A stretch of DNA of 64,000 bases from JAEUKH01 sp964447205 (GTDB lineage: Bacteria; Myxococcota_A; Polyangia; Polyangiales; Ga0077539), in the NCBI GenBank assembly GCA_964447205.1, contig CAYUSB010000006.1, forward strand, positions 170,879 to 234,878, read 5' to 3'. The notes under the pieces were generated by a model, which did no database searches, was not told the origin of the DNA, and saw only the letters and a program-made list of their open reading frames with translations. This document shows, in pieces, positions 8,223 to 17,369 of the stretch (position 1 is its first letter; the number at the start of each line of letters is the position of its first letter). The translations under genes were made by a program, and so were the position numbers.

Positions 8223-9812
8223 TCACATCCCCCGCGGGAACGGAAACGACACCCCCATGGCGGCGATGCGCGCGCCGAGCGAGGGCGGTCGCCGCGGGGG
8301 AAGGTCTGGCTCCCGCGCGGTGAGGGGGAGCACCGGGAGGGTGGACGCGTAGAGCATCCAACGCCCGCTGCGCAGGACGAGGCGACCCTCCGGGGCCATG
8401 GCGCGGGTGAGGGCCGCGAGGTCGTGACGACGCGTCGTGCGTACAACGACATAACGAAATCGCTGAAAATCCAGGGTAGGGATGAAATCCTGGGGGTGCA
8501 TGAGGCGTACGCGGGTGCGGGCCCAGAGGTAGTCCTGCCGGGTGCGAACCGGGAACTGCGGGAGGTAGGAGAAATCGCTGTGGGTGACTCCCCCACGGAG
8601 CGCCACGACCCGCGCCGCGGCGCCGCCGAAGACGTGCATCGCCCAGGGGATCTCTGCGAGGTCCAACGAGGCCACCGCGGAGCCCGGCGCGACCCGGGCG
8701 ATCACCGCGTCGAGGTCGCGCCAAGCGTAGTGTGTAATGCGCGTGAGGGGCCACAATGCGACGACCATCACCACGGGGAGCGCGAGGAACGACCCGGCGA
8801 AGAAGTGCGAGCGCGGCGAAACGCTCGGCAGCGCGAGCACGAGGAACAACACCGCCGGCAGTGTAAAGCGCTGAAAGAGCAGCCCCGCGCCGCCGAACTC
8901 GTTGGGCCACAAGAAAAACTGTACGAAGCACAACGCTGCCGCCATGAAGAGTGGGCGGTCGAGCGTCACCCTGGCACCACGCCGGAGGGCTCCCATCCCT
9001 GCCGCGAGCATCAGAGGCAGGGTATACATCGCCCAGGGATCGAGTGGTCCAAAGAGTGTCCAGGGCAACAGTCCCGGGCGAACCGCGAGACCGATGCCGT
9101 ATCCCAGCGGCGTCGACGTGTCGGCGCGCACCCTCGCACGGAACGTTATCCACCCGATCGCGAACACCACGAGCCCGCCGAGGACGGGAGCCATGAGCAA
9201 CCCGAGATCGCGCAGGCGACGTCCGCGCTGCATCGCCAGACCGAGGGTGAGGGTCAGCAGGAGGACGATGCTGGATCCGTGCGCGAAACCCAACAACGCG
9301 GCCCACCCGATGCCTCGGAGGGCGCGATGGGGAGTCGGTTCGCGCTGGAGGGCGCGCAGGTCGGGCAGGGCGGCGAGGAGGAGGCACAGGCCGAGGAGGT
9401 ACGCGCTGAGGCACCAGCGATATGCGAACCCGAGCGACAACGGGGCGACCACGACGCCTACGAGGGGCGAGCGGCCTGCGTGCCACGCGGCGCGGGCGGC
9501 GAGGGCCGGCATCGCGCCGATCACCCCCGCGAAGAGGACACGCACGGCGAGGTCGACGGGCAACACGAAGGAGAGCAACCAGGCCGCATAGACGAAGAGC
9601 TGGTTGGTGATGGAGAGCGTATACTCGTAGGGCGGCGACGGAAACCGTGAGGGGTCCCCCAGTCCGCGCAGCGCGGCGATGAGGAACTCGTAGTGAGGCA
9701 GGTCCGCGCTCGGAGGCATGCGCGGGATCCCTGCGGCGAGCGCGACGATCGCCGAGGCGAACGCGACCAGCACGGCGTCACGTCGAAGGGAGGAGGGCCC
9801 CGGCTCGCTCAC
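8223..9812 (-). CDS. Large polytopic membrane protein, glycosyltransferase-C-like layout
   Basis: A 529-aa protein starting at GTG 9812. It has roughly nine to eleven membrane segments up to about residue 360. The first periplasmic loop contains DLPHYEFLIAALRGLGDP, and a soluble C-terminal domain follows (from about residue 365, DLDAVIARVAPGSAVASLDL). This arrangement resembles GT-C mannosyl/arabinosyl transferase-like and related myxobacterial membrane proteins. No diagnostic D-D or D-E loop motif could be confirmed, so function is left open. It is convergent with the small SSB-tip gene (8-bp gap). Confidence 0.7.
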   Translation of the reverse strand: MSEPGPSSLRRDAVLVAFASAIVALAAGIPRMPPSADLPHYEFLIAALRGLGDPSRFPSPPYEYTLSITNQLFVYAAWLLSFVLPVDLAVRVLFAGVIGAMPALAARAAWHAGRSPLVGVVVAPLSLGFAYRWCLSAYLLGLCLLLAALPDLRALQREPTPHRALRGIGWAALLGFAHGSSIVLLLTLTLGLAMQRGRRLRDLGLLMAPVLGGLVVFAIGWITFRARVRADTSTPLGYGIGLAVRPGLLPWTLFGPLDPWAMYTLPLMLAAGMGALRRGARVTLDRPLFMAAALCFVQFFLWPNEFGGAGLLFQRFTLPAVLFLVLALPSVSPRSHFFAGSFLALPVVMVVALWPLTRITHYAWRDLDAVIARVAPGSAVASLDLAEIPWAMHVFGGAAARVVALRGGVTHSDFSYLPQFPVRTRQDYLWARTRVRLMHPQDFIPTLDFQRFRYVVVRTTRRHDLAALTRAMAPEGRLVLRSGRWMLYASTLPVLPLTAREPDLPPRRPPSLGARIAAMGVSFPFPRGM

Positions 9813-10021
9813 GCCGCGTCACGCCTGGGACGGTCCGCGGAGTCCTCGATCTGGCTGATCATTGCGGTCGCCCTCGGTTGTGCTGGAGCGCCAGCGCTCC
9901 CCGCGGTGGTGCTATCAAAAACCCAACGTGGCTGCAATCAGGGTCGAACGGCCGTGCCCCCAAACGCGGAGAGCCGCGCCCTGACGAGTCAGGTACGCGG
10001 CCCTCTGGGGGGAGGCACGGT

Positions 10022-10041
10022 GCAGGGGCCGAAGCCCCTGC
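10022..10041 (-). terminator. Hairpin downstream of pilA
   Basis: A perfect 8-bp stem with a CGAA-type tetraloop (GCAGGGGC, CGAA, GCCCCTGC) lies 7 bp after the pilA stop codon. There is no U-tract, so it may act as an mRNA-stabilising 3' hairpin or a Rho-assisted terminator. A second hairpin (GGAGCGC/GCGCTCC, 9885-9900) lies further downstream. Confidence 0.55.
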
Positions 10042-10048
10042 GGCGCGG

Positions 10049-10558
10049 TCACTCCAGCTCGCTGACGATGACCATGGTGTTGCCCTGGATCTCGCCGTCG
10101 TTGATGGTGGCCGAGCGAGAGAAGGTGGAGAACTGGCTGTCGCCGTCGAGGTTGCCCTGGGCCGCCGCGGTGAAGGTGGTGGCGCTGCCGGGGCTCTCGT
10201 AGCTGTAGTAGTGGGGGCCGTCGAGGCCGAAGCCGACGGCAACCCAGTTGGTGTTGGCGCCCCACCAGGCGGCGTTGGCAGGGTGCTTCGCACCGGCACT
10301 CGGGACCCCGGCCGGAGAGAGACCGGCGGCGTTGACGAAGGAGGAGACGTTGGACCGGTCGGCGGACGACTGGTAGTAGGTGACCTGGCCCTGGTAGATC
10401 TTGGCGATGTTGCCCGAGGCCTCTGCAGACTTGGAGCGCTTGATGTACCGGCTGAAGGCCGGGATGGCCACCGCGGCGAGGATGCCCAGGATCACGACCA
10501 CGATCATGAGCTCAACGAGCGTAAAACCAGCCATCATCTTCTTGAGCGAGCGCTTCAT
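10049..10558 (-). CDS. pilA: Type IV major pilin PilA-like
   Basis: A 169-aa prepilin starting at ATG 10558 with an AGGGAG ribosome site nearby. The leader MKRSLKKMMAG is followed by the class III signal FTLVELMIVVVILGILAAVAIP. Cleavage falls after the Gly, the mature N-terminal residue is Phe, and Glu is at +5. This is the prepilin peptidase (PilD) recognition pattern. The globular part (RYIKRSKSAEASGNIAKIYQGQVTYY...) matches the myxobacterial PilA style. It would polymerise into pili for twitching (S-type) motility. A sigma-54 promoter and a 3' hairpin frame the gene as a monocistron. Confidence 0.93.
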   Translation of the reverse strand: MKRSLKKMMAGFTLVELMIVVVILGILAAVAIPAFSRYIKRSKSAEASGNIAKIYQGQVTYYQSSADRSNVSSFVNAAGLSPAGVPSAGAKHPANAAWWGANTNWVAVGFGLDGPHYYSYESPGSATTFTAAAQGNLDGDSQFSTFSRSATINDGEIQGNTMVIVSELE

Positions 10559-10640
10559 GATTGTTCTCCCTAATCGAGCCAGCCGAGCGTTGAAATCCGC
10601 CAACACTGGAAACCGATCCAGGTTGGTTGCCAGAGAGTAG

Positions 10641-10656
10641 AGCAGCCATCATGCCA
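10641..10656 (-). promoter_or_regulatory. Sigma-54 (-24/-12) promoter of pilA
   Basis: On the minus strand the sequence TGGCATGATGGCTGCT matches the sigma-54 consensus TGGCAC-N5-TTGCW, with the invariant GG and GC exactly 12 bp apart. The expected transcription start near 10630 gives a leader of about 70 nt to the pilA ATG. pilA genes of Myxococcus and Pseudomonas are sigma-54/PilR dependent. PilR itself is not in the window. Confidence 0.75.
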
Positions 10657-10747
10657 ACCCCTTCAACGCCCATCCCGGGGACCGGGTGCACTGAAGGTTC
10701 TAGTGTTGGGTTGATAGTGCGGAAGGAGGGAGAGATTCTGGGCGGGT

Positions 10748-10770
10748 GGGCTGACAATTTTTGTCAGCCC
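10748..10770 (-). terminator. Inverted repeat between helicase gene and pilA
   Basis: A perfect 10-bp inverted repeat (GGGCTGACAA, 3-nt loop, TTGTCAGCCC) begins 15 bp after the stop of the DEAD-box-type helicase gene. It is either that gene's terminator (no U-run follows) or an operator upstream of pilA. The half-sequence GTCAGCCCGCGT is repeated just beside it at 10785-10796. Confidence 0.5.
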
Positions 10771-10785
10771 GCGTGACGAAGGTCG

Positions 10786-12792
10786 TCAGCCCGCGTGGGG
10801 TGGGATCGGGTCGGTCGCGGCCGCTTCGGGGCTCTCGATCTCGTCGTCGCCGCGGCTGCGCTCGGGGGCCAGGGGGCGCTCGGCGTAGGTGGCGTCGCCG
10901 ATGGCCTCGATGACGTCGTCGATGCGGTCGGCCCGGATGCCCACGAGGGTGAAGCGGTCGCGCATGCTGACCCGACCCACGTCGCGCCGGGACAACCCCG
11001 CCTTGTCGCGGAGGAAGCGCACGAGCTCGCCCGAGCGCAGCCCGTCGCGCCGGCCGACGGCGAGGCGCAGGTCGTCCATTTCGATGATGGAGGGTTCGTG
11101 GTCGAGGTCGTTGGCGTCTGCGTGGCGGACGTCGACCCGACGCACGCGCTCGGCCGCCACCGCGGGCGGGGCGGGCGGGGCCACCGCAGCGGCCTCGACG
11201 GCCTCGGGCGCTTCGGGAGCGGCTGCCGAGGGGGCTTCTGCCGAGACGGGGGCCTCGGCTGCCACCCGGGCTGCCACCGGCGCGGGAGGCACGGGGGCCA
11301 CCACCGGGGCCACCACCGGGGCTGCCACCGGGGCTGCCACCGGGGCCCGGGGCGCTTCGACGCGCTCGGGGCGCTCGGGGCGTTCGGGGCGCGCGGGGCG
11401 CTCGGGCCGGGGTGGGGCGACCTTGACGCTCGCGGGATCGGGGCGCACGGGGGCGCTCCGGGGGGCCGTGGGGCGGGCCACGGGGGCCTCGGCCTGGAGC
11501 TGGAAGAAGCTCGCCACCAGGCCGGCCACCACAGACTCGGGGTCGTCGAGGGTGAGGATCCGTCGGGCGAGGCTCCGGGTCTCCTCGGTGGGGGGCTGTG
11601 CGAAGGCCTCCTGGAGGAAGGTCACCCGCTCGGCCTCACGTTGGGTCTGGGCGTCGCCCTCGGAGGGGAGCGAGCGCTCGATGGGGCGGATGCCGTAGGT
11701 GAGCCGGAGGAAGTACAGGTTGCCCACGTCGACCGGGCCTACCAGGGCGATGCTCGTGCCTCGTCGACCCGCCCGGCCCGTGCGGCCCGAGCGATGGACG
11801 TACGCCTCGGGCGACTCGGGGAAGCCCACGTGGACGACGTGGGTGAGGTGGGGGATGTCGATCCCGCGGGCGGCCACGTCGGTGCAGACGAGGAGGGGCA
11901 GGCGCTCTTCGCGCAGGGCCCCGAGGACCTTCTCGCGCTCGGCCTGGGTGAGGTCGCCGTGGAGGAAGTCGGCCACGAAGCCCTGCTGCTGGAGCGAGCG
12001 GGCCACCGACTCGGTCTCGTGGCGGGTGTTGCAGAAGATGAGGGCGGCCTCGGGCTTCTCGGCCTTGAGGATGCGCCCGAGGGTGGGCAGGCGGGCCCCG
12101 GTGGCGGAGAAGTACGCGAGGTGGGTGATCTCGGTCGGGGCGATGTGGTCGCTCGAGAGGGCCACGATCTCGGCGTCGCGCTGGTGCCGTTGGGCGATGC
12201 GCGACATCTGCTCGGGCATGGTGGCGGAGAAGATCAGGGTCTGGCGGTTGCGGGGGCAGCGCTCGAGGATGGCGTTGATCTCCTCGGCGAAGCCCATGGA
12301 GAGCATCTCGTCGCCCTCGTCGAGCACGATGGCCCGCAGGCCCGTGAGGTCGAGGGTGCCCCGGCGCAGGTGGTCGAGGACGCGGCCCGGGGTGCCGGCT
12401 ACCACGTCGGTCCCGGCCCCGCTGCGGAGGGACTCGATCTGGGCGGGCATGCTGGCCCCGCCGTAGATGGCCGTGGTGCGGGCCCCGAGGTGTTTGCCGA
12501 GGCGCTCAAACTCGCCGGCCACCTGGAGGGCCAGCTCGCGGGTCGGGCACAGGGTCAACACTTGAACCCCCTGCCCCGGGCGCACGAGCCGATCGAGCAG
12601 CGGCAGGGCGAAGGCGGCCGTCTTTCCGCTGCCGGTGCGGGCCTGCATGATGACGTCGCGGCCCTCGGCGATGAGGGGGAAGGACGACTGCTGGACGGGG
12701 GTCGGCTGGGCGTACCCAACGTCGGCGAGGGCGCGCAGAAGGGGCTCTCGGAGGCCAAACGAATCGAAGTTGGCCGGGGCTGTCTCGGTCAT
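10786..12792 (-). CDS. DEAD-box family ATP-dependent RNA helicase with DbpA-type C-terminal domain
   Basis: A 668-aa protein with all core helicase motifs. These are Q motif (QPTPVQQSSFPLI), motif I ARTGSGKTAAF, PTRELAL, GTPGRVLDHL, motif II DEGD, FSATMPEQM, FCNTRHETESVA, DVAARGIDIPHL and HRSGRTGRAGRRG. Motif II reads DEGD instead of DEAD. A low-complexity Pro/Ala/Val linker (about residues 445-560) precedes a DbpA/CsdA-like RNA-binding fold (VRFLRDKAGLSRRDVGRVSM). Such enzymes unwind RNA in ribosome assembly or cold adaptation. The gene shares a 4-bp ATGA overlap with the upstream 154-aa gene. Confidence 0.92.
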   Translation of the reverse strand: MTETAPANFDSFGLREPLLRALADVGYAQPTPVQQSSFPLIAEGRDVIMQARTGSGKTAAFALPLLDRLVRPGQGVQVLTLCPTRELALQVAGEFERLGKHLGARTTAIYGGASMPAQIESLRSGAGTDVVAGTPGRVLDHLRRGTLDLTGLRAIVLDEGDEMLSMGFAEEINAILERCPRNRQTLIFSATMPEQMSRIAQRHQRDAEIVALSSDHIAPTEITHLAYFSATGARLPTLGRILKAEKPEAALIFCNTRHETESVARSLQQQGFVADFLHGDLTQAEREKVLGALREERLPLLVCTDVAARGIDIPHLTHVVHVGFPESPEAYVHRSGRTGRAGRRGTSIALVGPVDVGNLYFLRLTYGIRPIERSLPSEGDAQTQREAERVTFLQEAFAQPPTEETRSLARRILTLDDPESVVAGLVASFFQLQAEAPVARPTAPRSAPVRPDPASVKVAPPRPERPARPERPERPERVEAPRAPVAAPVAAPVVAPVVAPVPPAPVAARVAAEAPVSAEAPSAAAPEAPEAVEAAAVAPPAPPAVAAERVRRVDVRHADANDLDHEPSIIEMDDLRLAVGRRDGLRSGELVRFLRDKAGLSRRDVGRVSMRDRFTLVGIRADRIDDVIEAIGDATYAERPLAPERSRGDDEIESPEAAATDPIPPHAG

Positions 12793-13253
12793 GGGTGGGT
12801 TCCTGGCGGGGGGGTAAAGCCGAGCGCCCGCTCGGCATCGTCGGTGAGGGTGTTGGTCCAGAGGCGGGTGAGGCTCTCGGACCGATAGCGCCAGCGCGCG
12901 AGGTGGGTGTAGGCCCGGGAGGCCTCCTCGCCCTCGGCCGCGCAGCGCGCGCGCAAGGCACGAAACTCAGTCTCCAGGGAGGGGGGGACCCTCGCCTCGG
13001 CCGATCCGCTGCGTCGGGCCTCCCACACGGCCTCGTAGGCCTCGTGGGCCCGGCGGATGCCGTCGGCGCAGGAGCCCTCCCAGGTGGCCGCGGGGATGTC
13101 GTACACGGCGTGGTACACGGCCCGGCCGGCGTGCTGAATCAGCAAGCCCGTCAAGGCCGTGGCCACGATGGCCACCACGCGCCGACCCATACGAGAGCGC
13201 GGCCGCACCGCAGCAGGAGGAGTCAGAACCTTGGAGGGGGCGGGATCGGTCAC
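12789..13253 (-). CDS. Hypothetical single-pass membrane-anchored protein
   Basis: A 154-aa protein starting at GTG 13253, with an ATG at 13190 also possible. It has an N-terminal basic stretch and one hydrophobic segment (RRVVAIVATALTGLLI), followed by a helical, charged domain with two cysteines (SCADGIRRAHEAYEAV and ALRARCAAEGEEASRA). No family recognised. It overlaps the helicase gene by 4 bp and is probably translationally coupled to it. Confidence 0.65.
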   Translation of the reverse strand: MTDPAPSKVLTPPAAVRPRSRMGRRVVAIVATALTGLLIQHAGRAVYHAVYDIPAATWEGSCADGIRRAHEAYEAVWEARRSGSAEARVPPSLETEFRALRARCAAEGEEASRAYTHLARWRYRSESLTRLWTNTLTDDAERALGFTPPPGTHP

Positions 13254-13414
13254 GCGGCAACCGCGGAGGCTTCAGGCGGGTCGTAGGGGGACAGTCACGG
13301 AGCGAACCCGCCGCGCACCCTTCGTCGCCGCGACGTCTTCGCACACCTGCATAGCCGCTTCTACGCCCCGGCCCGCGGTCGGGTCAAGCACCCCCGCGGG
13401 CTCTCCGGGGCTTC

Positions 13415-14329
13415 TCACGCCTCGGCCCCGACGGCGACCTCCGCGGCGACCCCTGCAGTGACCTCCGCAGCGACCTCCGTGGGAACCTGGGCCGGGGCCT
13501 CGGCTCCCTCGGGCTCACCCTCCGGGGTCGTGACCTCACCGTCTTTGCCGGCCTCTCCGCGACGCTTCCGCCCCGGACCCCGTCGGGCGACCACCCGTGC
13601 GCCAAACCGCTCGGCCCCGTCCTTGCGGTAGAGCCACAGACCCGTGGCCCGAACATCCTCGATCACCGGGGCCAGGAGGGCCCAGACGCGGGCTCCGAGC
13701 TCGGACCAGCGCTGCTCGGCCTCGCCCTGGGCCGCGGCGAGGGCGGTCTCCATGGCGGCCGCGGCGGCCCGGGCGTCGGCCTCGTCGGTGGGGCGCCAGT
13801 ACTTGGGGTCCTTCTCGACGATGTCCCGCCGGGTGGCGTACAGGGCCGCGAGCTTCTGCAGGTCGTGGATGGTGGCGTCGTGGGACTTGCGGCGCCCGAG
13901 GGACTTCACCTCGCCCGCGAGGTCGGGGTCGTCCTCGAAGTAGTGGATGACGATCTTGAGCATCCGGGCCCGCAGCTCGGCGGCCTGGGCGGCCAGGGTC
14001 TCCTCGAGCACGACCTCCCCCCGGGCCTCGGCGGCGGCTTCCTGTTCGGCGAGGCAGTGGGCGAGGGCCCGGCCGAGGAGGGGGAGGTCGTCGAGCTGGG
14101 CCGGGTCGAAGGCCTCGGGGGGAAGGGCCGTGAAGCGGGCCCGCACGGCGGGGTCGTCGATCACGGCGGCGAGCTCGACGGCGGCGGTCAATACGCCCTT
14201 GAGATCGGCCGGAGCGGTCGGGCTGGGGCCCTCGGGGGCCGCGAGGCGGGGGCTGAGGGCGTCAAAGGCCGCCCGGGCCATGGAGGGGTCGACGAGGGCA
14301 GTGCGGGGCTTGGAAGGGGGTCGGGCCAT
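13415..14329 (-). CDS. Hypothetical protein, helical, with Ala/Val/Glu repeat tail
   Basis: A 304-aa soluble protein without signal peptide. The body is alpha-helical with a conserved-looking core IVIHYFEDDPDLAGEVKSLG and RKSHDATIHDLQKLAALYA. The C-terminus (from about residue 255) is low complexity with repeated VAAEV/VTAGVAAEV units. This type of protein recurs in myxobacterial genomes as far as I recall, but no function is known to me. Its first codons overlap the left member of the direct-repeat pair that brackets the next two genes. Confidence 0.7.
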   Translation of the reverse strand: MARPPSKPRTALVDPSMARAAFDALSPRLAAPEGPSPTAPADLKGVLTAAVELAAVIDDPAVRARFTALPPEAFDPAQLDDLPLLGRALAHCLAEQEAAAEARGEVVLEETLAAQAAELRARMLKIVIHYFEDDPDLAGEVKSLGRRKSHDATIHDLQKLAALYATRRDIVEKDPKYWRPTDEADARAAAAAMETALAAAQGEAEQRWSELGARVWALLAPVIEDVRATGLWLYRKDGAERFGARVVARRGPGRKRRGEAGKDGEVTTPEGEPEGAEAPAQVPTEVAAEVTAGVAAEVAVGAEA

Positions 14330-14370
14330 GATGGCCGAGGTTGTAATTCACCCGGGGCCTCAGGCGCCAG
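14325..14370 (+). repeat. Left copy of imperfect ~46-bp direct repeat
   Basis: This 46-bp stretch (from GCCATGATGGCCGAGG to GGCGCCAG) matches 17370-17416 at about four of five positions, with one indel. The two copies lie on either side of the lower-GC methyltransferase/asnB pair. The left copy includes the start codon of the 304-aa hypothetical gene. Confidence 0.55.
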
Positions 14371-14433
14371 AATCTGGTGTAGGGCGTCGACCCGGGTGGC
14401 GGACGGAGGGTGGGCAGGGGGTCGAGTTCCCTG

Positions 14434-15423
14434 TCAGGGTTGCCGCGGCTTGACGCCCCGTACCACCAGATGACCCGCGTGCAGCACTTCCACATCGACC
14501 ATCCCCGCCTCTTTCATCCAGGCGTCTACCGTTGCGGAGGTCTGTGGGCTGTCATAGGCGGGGGCCAACCTGTCAAAGGTATCCAGGAGCGCCCACTCCC
14601 TCAACTGCTGATCCGTCAAGGGGTAGATCCCGGTGTAGTTGGCCACAGGGACCAACCGGCTCAGGAAACGCCCGAGCACGGGAACACGGTCCAGGGTCTG
14701 GCTTGCGCGCAACATCCCCGGCACCGATCGCTCCAGCAGGGCGAACAGCTTCGGCTGCGGCATACGCCGGGTGAAGGGCCTCAAGAGATACTTCGTGTGC
14801 AACAGCGCCCGGAGGCGCTTCCAGTAGTAGTCAACACACAGCCGTCCTCCCTTCTGTACCATCGGGGGCAGGGCCGCAAAAGCCCCCGCGACATCGGGCG
14901 TGTGCTGGAGCACGCCCAGAGAATAGACGTAGGGAAATTCGCCGGGCGCGAAGGGCAGGGCGTAGATGTCCCCTTGCACGACATGAAGGTTGGGATGGTG
15001 CTTCAGGTTGGCGTAACACGCATCCACCGCGCTGGAATAATCCAACGCCACCACCCTGGCGCCTGTCGAGAGTGCCACTTCGGCAAAACGGCCTGCCCCG
15101 CAGCCGACATCGAGCACCCATTGACCCTTCATGTCTTCGGGGCGCCAGCCGGTCGCCTTCCAAAATCGGTTCGCGGTGATCGGATGGCCGGAATAGCTGT
15201 CCAGTTGGGTCCGGCTGAAGTGATTCCACTGCATGCCGAAGTTGTCGGCGTAGTTGGATTCCGGGACAAACCGGGGAACTCCGTTTCGGATGGGATAACG
15301 ATGCTGCCCATCCTCCGAGACCAGCGAGCCAGTCTCGATCTCCTGAGCGTTGTCGTCGCCCTCCACGGTCAGCCGTTGCCCTGTCTTCGGACAGCGCAGC
15401 AGTTCGAGTAATTCAGTTTTCAC
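14434..15423 (-). CDS. SAM-dependent methyltransferase with N-terminal Trm112-like domain
   Basis: A 329-aa protein starting at GTG 15423. The first ~55 residues (LLELLRCPKTGQRL...HRYPIRNGVPRFVP) match the Trm112-like small domain common in front of class I methyltransferases, though only one cysteine remains. The Rossmann SAM motif is VLDVGCGAGRFAEVAL at about residue 104, followed by VVALDYSS and VVQGDIYALPF. Methyltransferases of this shape occur in polysaccharide and natural-product loci; the substrate is unknown. It overlaps asnB by 4 bp (GTGA). Both genes have visibly more A/T at codon third positions than all neighbours, suggesting transfer. Confidence 0.85.
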   Translation of the reverse strand: MKTELLELLRCPKTGQRLTVEGDDNAQEIETGSLVSEDGQHRYPIRNGVPRFVPESNYADNFGMQWNHFSRTQLDSYSGHPITANRFWKATGWRPEDMKGQWVLDVGCGAGRFAEVALSTGARVVALDYSSAVDACYANLKHHPNLHVVQGDIYALPFAPGEFPYVYSLGVLQHTPDVAGAFAALPPMVQKGGRLCVDYYWKRLRALLHTKYLLRPFTRRMPQPKLFALLERSVPGMLRASQTLDRVPVLGRFLSRLVPVANYTGIYPLTDQQLREWALLDTFDRLAPAYDSPQTSATVDAWMKEAGMVDVEVLHAGHLVVRGVKPRQP

Positions 15424-17306
15424 AAACCCTCCTCAGCAGCGCCGAAAGAAACCCCATACTCCCGACGCCATAGTTCGAACAGCACCAACGCAAACAGCCG
15501 CTCGCTGTTGCTGTGGCCCCTGGCCTGGCCGCGCAGCAGACTGTCTACCGTGCGCGCATGAAAACTGCATCGCGGGTCATGCAATACCTCCTCAAACAGC
15601 TTCAAGAATGGCCCCCCTTGGAGCCACCGGGCCAGCGGAATAGAAAAACCCTGCTTGCGTTGCCGGTCGAACTCGGGCGGCAGCACCCGGGCCGTCAGCC
15701 GCTTGAGCAAGATCTTCTTGTCCTGCGCGGTCGCCTTCAGAGAAGATGGGACCTTGCCAAAGGCAAATTCGATCAACCGGTAATCGAGCAAGGGGGCGCG
15801 TACTTCCAGGGAGTTCAACATGCTGGCGCGGTCGACCTTGACCAAGATATCTTCCGGCAGGTAGTTGGCAAAATCCATGCGGGTCGCTCGTTGCAACAGG
15901 TCGGGATGCGTCGGCACCCGGCCCTTCAGCACGGACTCCGCCGTCAGGCGCCAACCCGGTTGCGTGGCCAACAAGCGCCCTCGTGTGGTGGCATCAAAGT
16001 AATACGCAATCAGCGGCAGGCCGTGATCTAAATCTACGCCCAATCCTTGCAGCCAATTGCGACCCTTTACACCCACGGGCAACAGCTTTTCAGCAGCCAC
16101 GGCCATGGTTTTGCGCAAAGGGTGCGGCATCGGCCCCAGCCTTTGCTGCATCCATAACAAGCGGTTGTAATGCCCGTAGCCGCCAAACAGCTCGTCGCCC
16201 CCATCCCCTCCCAGGGCCACCGTGCAGTGTTGGCGCACCAATTGGCTCACCAAAAAGGTAGGGATCATCGACGAATCCACGATCGGCTCATCAAATTGGC
16301 GAGCCAGCCGTGGCAGCAGATCGGCCGTCGCGTCCCCGGCCATCAGCTCGGTGTGGCGCGTGCCAAAGTGGCGGGCGATCAAACGGGCGTGTTCGGTTTC
16401 ATCCAGCCTGCCATGGCCTGGAAACCCGATCGTAAAGGTCTGAACCTGCCTGGAAGTGCGTACCGCCATCGCGGCGATCAGGCTCGAATCCACCCCGCCG
16501 CTGAGCAGCACCCCTACCGGAACATCCGCCACCATCTGCCGACGCACGGCGTCTTCCAGCAGGGCTTCCAGTTCGTCCAACAGGGCCGCTTCATCCACCG
16601 GACCTTGTGTGGTAGCGCCCAATTCAGGCAACTGCCAGTAGCGCCACACCTTATTCTGGCCAGATTGCAGATTGAACAAAAGTGCGTGAGCCGGTGGCAG
16701 CTTGTAAAAGCCCTGCAGCATGCAGCGATCACCCGGCACATAACCCATGGTCAAATAACAATCAAGCGCCCCGGGCTCGATGCGTCGGGGCAAGGCGGGG
16801 TCGGCCAACAGGGCCTTCAGCTCGGAGGCAAAACGCAGAACCCCGCGGGCATGATGATAAAACAGCGGCTTTTCACCGACGCGGTCGCGGGCGAGAAAAA
16901 CGGTCTGTTGCCGCGCGTCGTAGATCGCAAAGCCAAACATGCCGTTTAAACGTGACAGACACTCTGTGCCCCATTCGTGATACGCAGCGAGAATGACCTC
17001 GGTGTCCGAGTGTGATTGAAAGTTGTATCCCTTGGACGTCAGCTCGTCTCGCAGATCGGTAAAGTTGTAAATTTCGCCATTGAAAACAATGCTCAGCGCG
17101 GCCGATGCCGCGTGCATGGGCTGATGTCCGGCAGGGGACAGATCAAGAATCGACAGCCGCCGCTGGGCCAGGCCCACCCGGCCATCTTCAGACCACCACT
17201 CCCCCGCATCATCCGGCCCACGATGCGTCATGGCGTCCCGACCGAGGGCCAGCCAGGCGCGCTCGACCCGAGACGTAGTGGACGCTATTCCTACGATACC
17301 ACACAT
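15420..17306 (-). CDS. asnB: Asparagine synthetase (glutamine-hydrolysing)
   Basis: A 628-aa, full-length AsnB. It begins MCGIVGIAS, so Cys2 is the glutaminase nucleophile after removal of Met. The Ntn glutaminase domain (with RLSILDLSPAGHQPM and FNGEIYNF) covers about residues 1-210. The synthetase domain has the pyrophosphate loop VLLSGGVDSSLIAAM near residue 260. It converts aspartate, glutamine and ATP to asparagine, or amidates a cell-surface or metabolite substrate, as in many O-antigen clusters. Coupled to the downstream methyltransferase. Composition and flanking repeats suggest the pair arrived together. Confidence 0.95.
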   Translation of the reverse strand: MCGIVGIASTTSRVERAWLALGRDAMTHRGPDDAGEWWSEDGRVGLAQRRLSILDLSPAGHQPMHAASAALSIVFNGEIYNFTDLRDELTSKGYNFQSHSDTEVILAAYHEWGTECLSRLNGMFGFAIYDARQQTVFLARDRVGEKPLFYHHARGVLRFASELKALLADPALPRRIEPGALDCYLTMGYVPGDRCMLQGFYKLPPAHALLFNLQSGQNKVWRYWQLPELGATTQGPVDEAALLDELEALLEDAVRRQMVADVPVGVLLSGGVDSSLIAAMAVRTSRQVQTFTIGFPGHGRLDETEHARLIARHFGTRHTELMAGDATADLLPRLARQFDEPIVDSSMIPTFLVSQLVRQHCTVALGGDGGDELFGGYGHYNRLLWMQQRLGPMPHPLRKTMAVAAEKLLPVGVKGRNWLQGLGVDLDHGLPLIAYYFDATTRGRLLATQPGWRLTAESVLKGRVPTHPDLLQRATRMDFANYLPEDILVKVDRASMLNSLEVRAPLLDYRLIEFAFGKVPSSLKATAQDKKILLKRLTARVLPPEFDRQRKQGFSIPLARWLQGGPFLKLFEEVLHDPRCSFHARTVDSLLRGQARGHSNSERLFALVLFELWRREYGVSFGAAEEGL

Positions 17307-17369
17307 GGAGATTGAGCAGGAGCCTAAAAATCCGGCGTATGCCCCGCGTGGGGTTTGCAGGAGTGTCGC

